From: G963704535 sp963704535 | GTDB lineage: Bacteria; Chloroflexota; Chloroflexia; Chloroflexales; Roseiflexaceae | DNA: 64,000 bases | Reading direction: 5' to 3' | Assembly: GCA_963704535.1 (NCBI GenBank) | Contig: OY969916.1 | Location: 10,540,001 to 10,604,000, forward strand | In this document: positions 59,860 to 64,000 of the stretch, one piece after another | Layout of the letters: each line of letters starts with the position of its first letter | Numbering within the stretch: the first letter of the stretch is position 1 | Program-made: the position numbers and the translations under genes | Notes under the pieces: generated by a model | The model's input: the letters and a program-made list of their open reading frames with translations, nothing else | Database searches by the model: none | What the model was told of the DNA's origin: nothing

Positions 59860-59888
59860 TTGACGCTGCGCCTGGCTTCCGCTATGCT
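59860..59888 (+). promoter_or_regulatory. Sigma70-type promoter for the ClpB-RF2 fusion gene
   Basis: TTGACG (59860-59865), exactly 17 bases, TATGCT (59883-59888), 36 bp before the ATG. This indicates the fusion gene has its own housekeeping promoter. Confidence 0.6.
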
Positions 59889-59924
59889 GCTGGCGAAGAA
59901 TTAGCCCAGGACAGTGAAACAAGC

Positions 59925-62900
59925 ATGACTACTATCCCGGACCCTAACGACACCACGCTGCCCAGCCCCAACGATCTACGCAAAGCCGCGTCGGCGGAGG
60001 AGCCGCCCAAGAAGCGGGCGCGCAAGTCCAGGGCTGCCAAGGCTGCGGCGGCCGTGCAGAGCGCCCAGGCGCTGCTGGCGCGCTGCGCGGTCAACCTCTC
60101 GGAGTTGGCGCGGCGGGGCGAGTTGCGCCGTTCCTACGGTCGCGACGAGACGATCGAGACGATCTGGCAGTTGCTGCGGCCCGGCAGCAGTCGCCGGCCG
60201 CTGGTCCTTGGCAAGGCGCGCAGCGGCAAGACCGCGCTGGCCCATGAGATCGCCAGGCGTATCGCGGCTGGCGACTGCCCCGAGGAGCTGCGCGGCGTCA
60301 CGGTCTACGAGACGTCGCCGGCCAGCCTGACCGCGTCGCTCCAGTTTGGCGAGGGCTGGCGCGAGAATCTCAATACGCTGGTCCAGGGGCTGGGCGAGGT
60401 GTCGGCGCTCAATGGCGCCGAGGGCGAGGGGGCGCTGATCTTCCTGCGCGACGCGCATAGCACCATCGGCGCCGGCAAGCAGGGCGACGACGAGAGTGAC
60501 CTGGCCGACGCGCTGGTGGGGACGCTGCGCGGCGGCAAGATCCGCTGGCTGGCCGAGGCGCGGGCCGACCTGTGGCGCGTGGCGTCCGGCGCCGATGCGG
60601 CCTTCGCCGAGTGCTTCGCGCCGGTCGTCCTGCCGGAGCTGTCGGTCGACGCGACCCGGCCGATCATCGAGTTGGCGGCGCTGGACCTGGCCGGCACGCC
60701 GCCGATCGAGCCGCAGCCGGCCGCGATCGATACGGTCCTCGACGTGGCCGGGCGTTTCCTGCTCAACCACGCGCTGCCCGGCAAGGCCGTCGATCTGCTG
60801 GAGGAGGCGTTGCGCTACGCCCGGCGCGGCGGGGCCACGTCGCTGGAGCCACCCCAGGTGATCGCCTCGTTCGCCGAGCGCACCGGCCTCTCGCGGCTGC
60901 TGCTCGACGACGAGGCGCCGTTCGACGAGGCGGCGGTCCACCGCTACTTCTCGGAGCGGGTGCTGGGCCAGGAGCCGGCAAACAGCGCTGTGGTGCAGGC
61001 GATTGCGCTGCTCAAGGCGCGCCTGAACGACCCGGCCCGGCCAATGGGGGTGTTTCTATTCCTGGGACCGACCGGAGTCGGCAAGACCGAGCTGGCCAAG
61101 ACGCTGTGTACGTTCCTGTTCGGCGCCGAGGAGCGGCTGCTGCGCTTTAACATGGCCGATTTCTCGTTCTACTGGCAGTACGAGGAGCTGTTCGGCGACC
61201 CGGACGCCGACGAATTGGCGAACAAGCGCGGCCTGCTTTCGCGCAAGCTGGCCGGCGAGACCTTCGGCGTGGTGCTGCTGGACGAGTTCGAGAAGGCCAA
61301 TGAGACGATCTTCCAGCGCTTCTTGCAGGTCTTCGACGAGGGCATCCTGGTCAACCCGGCCGGCGAGGAGATCAATTTGCGTAACATGGTGCTGATCATG
61401 ACCAGCAACTTTGGCGCGCAACTGCTCCAGGGCGAGCCGTGGGGCTTTGCCGGCCGCGAGGACATGGACGCCGCCGAGCGCCGGATCATGCGCGAGACCG
61501 AGAGCTTTTTCACGCCCGAGTTCATCAACCGGCTCGACAGCGTGATCTTCTTCAAGCCGCTCTCGCTGGCCGATATGCGCCAGATCGCCTACCGCGAGCT
61601 ACGCAAGCTGTTCGCGCGCGAGGGATTGGCGCGGCGCGACATCGCCGTCGAGCTGGACGACGCAGTGGTCGATCTGCTGCTCAAGCACGGCTATAGCCTG
61701 CGCTACGGGGCGCGCTACCTCAAGCGCCAGATCGAGAAGCGCATCTCCTACCCGCTGGCGCGGGCCATCCTTTCGCGGGCGCCGGGCGCGCCGGCCGCCG
61801 GGCGGCTGCTGCGGCTGTATGCGCGCGGTGAACATATCGAGGCCGGGTGGGTCGTTGAGGAGGAAGATGGGCGCGTGGCCGGCCCGGAGGCTGGCCGGCG
61901 CACGGAGCGTGCCCAGGCGCCGGCCGAGATCCGGGCCGCGCTGCCGGATCTGGCGGCGCGGATCGCGGCGCTGGCCGAGCGCAACGGCCTGGCCGAGGCG
62001 CGGGCGCGCATGGACGATCTGCTGACCGAGATGAGCGGCCCAACCTTCTGGGACGACAGTCGGGCGGCTGGAGCGCGGCTGGCCGAGCTTGGCGAGGTCA
62101 GCCGGCGCGTCGATCGCTGTGAGAGCCTCCAGCGGTCGATGGACGAGCTGCGCGCCCTACTTGAGCGCGGCGCCGAGCGCCAGGAGCGCCGCCTACTGCC
62201 CGAGACGACCCACCTGTATGTGCAGATCGAGCGCGACCTGGCCTTCGCCGAGATGGAGGAGCACTTCGCCGCGCCGGAGGAGTGGGGCGATGCCTACCTG
62301 GTGCTACGGACGGCTCCCGGCGACGGGCGGGCCGCCCACTGGGCCGCGCAGTTGGTCGGCGCCTACACGCGCTGGGCGGGGCGGCGCGGCTTCGAGTGCG
62401 CGGTGGTGGATGAGGCGCCGCAGGATGGCGACGAGTGGCGGGTGACGCTGGCGATCGAGGGGCGCGGGGCCTATGGGCTGCTCCTGAGCGAGCGCGGCAC
62501 CCACCGCTTTGCCGAGGTTGTCGGGTCCGGCGAGGCGCGCCGCAAACAGGTCGCCCAGGTGCGGGTCGAGGTGCTGCCGGCGTTGGAGGAGGGCACGCCA
62601 CGCCTGGCCGTAGGCGATATCGCGATCGACACGCGACCGCTGCATGGGCGCGCCCGGCTGCTGCGTAAGCTGCGTAGCGAGGCGCGGGCCGTGTACCTGC
62701 CCAGCGGCACGGTGGCGCTGGTGGCCAGCGACGGTGACGCCGCGCTGGCCGAGTCGCTGGCGCGGGCGCTGCTGCGCGGCCGCTTGTTCGTCGAGCGGGC
62801 GGCGCCGGTCGGCGACGGCATGGCCGCCGATCCGCCCTGGGGCTCGGTCGCGCGGGCCTACCAGCTTTCGCGGCGCTCGCAGGTCAAGGATCTACGCACC

Positions 62901-62999
62901 GGCGTGGTCCACCCACAGCCGCGCGCGGTGTTCGAGGGCGAGTTCGACCAGTTTATGGCGGCGTATTTGAAGAAGCGGGCGGGGGCTATCGACTTCTAA
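59925..62999 (+). CDS. ClpB-type double AAA+ ATPase fused to a release-factor-2-like domain lacking GGQ
   Basis: 1024 residues, ATG 59925, no frameshift. A basic N-terminal stretch (PPKKRARKSRAAKAA) replaces the Clp N-domain. AAA 1 (about 65-330) has Walker A GKARSGKT (96-103), but Walker B reads FLRDAH instead of FIDEIH, so hydrolysis there is doubtful. AAA 2 (about 345-640) is intact: GPTGVGKT (381-388), VVLLDEFEKAN (Asp453, Glu454), TSNFG and sensor GARYL; the GYVG pore-loop motif and the ClpB middle domain are missing. Residues about 690-1005 follow RF2: MSGPTFWDD (PCRF), HWAAQLVGAYTRWAGRRGF, GTHRFAE, and SVARAYQLSRRSQVKDLRTG. The SPF codon-reading and GGQ motifs are absent. A ribosome-linked unfoldase is inferred. 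Confidence 0.85.
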   Translation: MTTIPDPNDTTLPSPNDLRKAASAEEPPKKRARKSRAAKAAAAVQSAQALLARCAVNLSELARRGELRRSYGRDETIETIWQLLRPGSSRRPLVLGKARSGKTALAHEIARRIAAGDCPEELRGVTVYETSPASLTASLQFGEGWRENLNTLVQGLGEVSALNGAEGEGALIFLRDAHSTIGAGKQGDDESDLADALVGTLRGGKIRWLAEARADLWRVASGADAAFAECFAPVVLPELSVDATRPIIELAALDLAGTPPIEPQPAAIDTVLDVAGRFLLNHALPGKAVDLLEEALRYARRGGATSLEPPQVIASFAERTGLSRLLLDDEAPFDEAAVHRYFSERVLGQEPANSAVVQAIALLKARLNDPARPMGVFLFLGPTGVGKTELAKTLCTFLFGAEERLLRFNMADFSFYWQYEELFGDPDADELANKRGLLSRKLAGETFGVVLLDEFEKANETIFQRFLQVFDEGILVNPAGEEINLRNMVLIMTSNFGAQLLQGEPWGFAGREDMDAAERRIMRETESFFTPEFINRLDSVIFFKPLSLADMRQIAYRELRKLFAREGLARRDIAVELDDAVVDLLLKHGYSLRYGARYLKRQIEKRISYPLARAILSRAPGAPAAGRLLRLYARGEHIEAGWVVEEEDGRVAGPEAGRRTERAQAPAEIRAALPDLAARIAALAERNGLAEARARMDDLLTEMSGPTFWDDSRAAGARLAELGEVSRRVDRCESLQRSMDELRALLERGAERQERRLLPETTHLYVQIERDLAFAEMEEHFAAPEEWGDAYLVLRTAPGDGRAAHWAAQLVGAYTRWAGRRGFECAVVDEAPQDGDEWRVTLAIEGRGAYGLLLSERGTHRFAEVVGSGEARRKQVAQVRVEVLPALEEGTPRLAVGDIAIDTRPLHGRARLLRKLRSEARAVYLPSGTVALVASDGDAALAESLARALLRGRLFVERAAPVGDGMAADPPWGSVARAYQLSRRSQVKDLRTGVVHPQPRAVFEGEFDQFMAAYLKKRAGAIDF

Positions 63000-63089
63000 A
63001 CAGTTCCTTCTCGCAGATCACGAAGGGGATCGCTATCCTCCGCACCTGGCGGCAAGGGTCGGTCGCTGAGCGGCAGTATCGTTCCAAAG

Positions 63090-63098
63090 TGGTATCAT
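63090..63098 (+). promoter_or_regulatory. Extended -10 promoter TGGTATCAT for the antiporter gene
   Basis: TG-G-TATCAT 60 bp before the antiporter start; identical to the IS transposase promoter at 17593. The 158-bp gap shows nothing else. Confidence 0.45.
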
Positions 63099-63157
63099 AG
63101 CATCGCTGGGCGCTGTCCGTATGGAGCCTGCCGGGGGCCGAGCCGACCGGAGGGGTG

Positions 63158-64000
63158 ATGGAGGTATTCGAGGTCGTCGTCGCGCTGCTGCTGGGCGGTG
63201 CGGCCCTCGCCGCAGTGGCGCGGCGCTTCGGCGCGCCCTACCCGGCGCTGGTGGCGCTCGCCGGCGCCGCGCTCGCGCTCATCCCCGGTGTACCGACGCT
63301 CGTGCTCGATCCCGAGCTGGCACTCGCGCTGTTCGTCGCGCCCGTCCTGGTCGATGCCGCCTTCGATGCCTCGCCGCGCGACCTGCGCGCGAACTGGCGC
63401 CCCATCGCGAGCCTCGCCCTCGGCGCCGTCGCACTCACTATTGCTGTCGTGGCCCTCGTGGCTAAGCTGCTCGTCCCCGACATGCCGTGGGGCGCGGTCG
63501 TCGCCCTCGGTGCGATCGTCGCGCCGCCGGACGCCGCGGCCGCCACCACCGTGCTGAAGCAGCTCCGCCCGCCGAACCGGCTGCTCGTCATCCTTGAGGG
63601 GGAGAGCCTCTTCAACGACGCGAGCGCACTGCTCGTCTACCGCCTGGCGGTCGGCGCCACAGTCACCGGCTTCCTGTCGGGCTGGAGCGTGCTGCCGACC
63701 CTGCTCGTAGTCACGCTGGGTAGTGTCGTGCTCGCGTTGGTGCTTGCGCGGCTCACCCTCATCGTAAACGCGCGCATCCACGATGTGGCGACCGCAGTGG
63801 TAGTCCAATTCTGCACCACGTTCGGCGTGTGGATGCTTGCCGAGCGGCTGCACCTCTCGGGCATCATCACGCTGGTCGTCTTCGCGATGACGGCCTCGCG
63901 CCGCGTGCCCGAGATCATGCCGGCGCGCATCCGCATCCCGTCGTGGGCGGTGTGGGAGGTCGCGGTGTTTGTCCTGAACGTGCTCGCGTTTATCCTCGTG
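63158..64000 (+). CDS. CPA1-family Na+(K+)/H+ antiporter, N-terminal part (runs off the window)
   Basis: 281 codons are open to the window edge from ATG 63158, preceded by GGAGGGGTG. The protein is a run of hydrophobic helices with the CPA1/NhaP features LALGAIVAPPDAAAATTVLKQL (Asp in the ion path) and LVILEGESLFNDASALLVY. Predicted to exchange sodium or potassium for protons across the cytoplasmic membrane. The end of the membrane domain and any C-terminal regulatory domain lie outside the window. Own promoter; no operon partner seen. Confidence 0.85.
   Translation, partial: MEVFEVVVALLLGGAALAAVARRFGAPYPALVALAGAALALIPGVPTLVLDPELALALFVAPVLVDAAFDASPRDLRANWRPIASLALGAVALTIAVVALVAKLLVPDMPWGAVVALGAIVAPPDAAAATTVLKQLRPPNRLLVILEGESLFNDASALLVYRLAVGATVTGFLSGWSVLPTLLVVTLGSVVLALVLARLTLIVNARIHDVATAVVVQFCTTFGVWMLAERLHLSGIITLVVFAMTASRRVPEIMPARIRIPSWAVWEVAVFVLNVLAFILV

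Overview
The window is GC-rich and looks like a member of the Chloroflexota, probably class Chloroflexia (a filamentous Roseiflexus/Kouleothrix/Herpetosiphon-like lineage). This rests on the gene repertoire (zinc-ribbon/FHA signalling proteins, CHAT-TPR proteins, secreted beta-helix proteins ending in a YLPxxxR-like tail, proline/threonine-rich linkers) and on the many GGGGG-TTTGAGGGGG-TCG-CCCCCTC type intergenic hairpins. No rRNA, tRNA or CRISPR array was seen.

Layout. 1-13.7 kb is largely housekeeping: a partial P-loop ATPase, the rpsF-ssb-rpsR ribosomal/replication operon (with a 64-bp tandem hairpin array between ssb and rpsR), a membrane-anchored parvulin foldase, a PH-like membrane protein, pgk, a small UPF0158-like protein, an ECF sigma/membrane protein/bactofilin-like trio, and sucB-sucA (2-oxoglutarate dehydrogenase E2 and E1) on the minus strand. 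14-17.6 kb holds a REC-ParA/MinD fusion, a double-REC diguanylate cyclase and a Tat-exported TenA/heme-oxygenase-like protein whose upstream region is interrupted by a complete IS701-family element (16-bp inverted repeats, TTAG duplication). 19-24 kb: LysR regulator, Ca2+/H+ antiporter and dnaK. 24-33 kb: two giant secreted beta-helix proteins with repeated immunoglobulin-like modules.

33-38 kb is an unfamiliar two-gene unit: an 800-residue protein with C-terminal membrane helices and a 762-residue protein with an internal Hint (intein/hedgehog-type) domain, preceded by a 15-codon reading frame that copies the N-terminus of the first gene. A sulfite-oxidase-like molybdoenzyme follows. 39.6-50 kb is a phospho-signalling island: zinc-ribbon proteins carrying FHA, vWA, Ser/Thr kinase, pseudokinase-PP2C and PP2C domains, divergently transcribed from a double-FHA ABC exporter. 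50.3-55 kb is a sigma factor / double zinc-finger / TPR-CHAT protease-like operon. It is followed by a secreted BNR-repeat protein and a secreted protein combining four WWWYYGV repeats with a class-A beta-lactamase-like catalytic domain. At 59.9-63 kb lies the most unusual gene: a double AAA+ ClpB-type ATPase fused to a release-factor-2-like domain that has lost both the GGQ and the SPF motifs. The window ends inside a CPA1-type cation/proton antiporter.

Two genome-wide habits stand out. First, many gaps carry palindromes built from stuttered 6-9-nt words, a different word at each site; one lies in frame inside the ABC exporter gene. Second, about a dozen otherwise intact genes contain single-base frameshifts (worst in sucA/sucB), which I read mainly as assembly or sequencing indels, so frameshifted genes are given as single spans.
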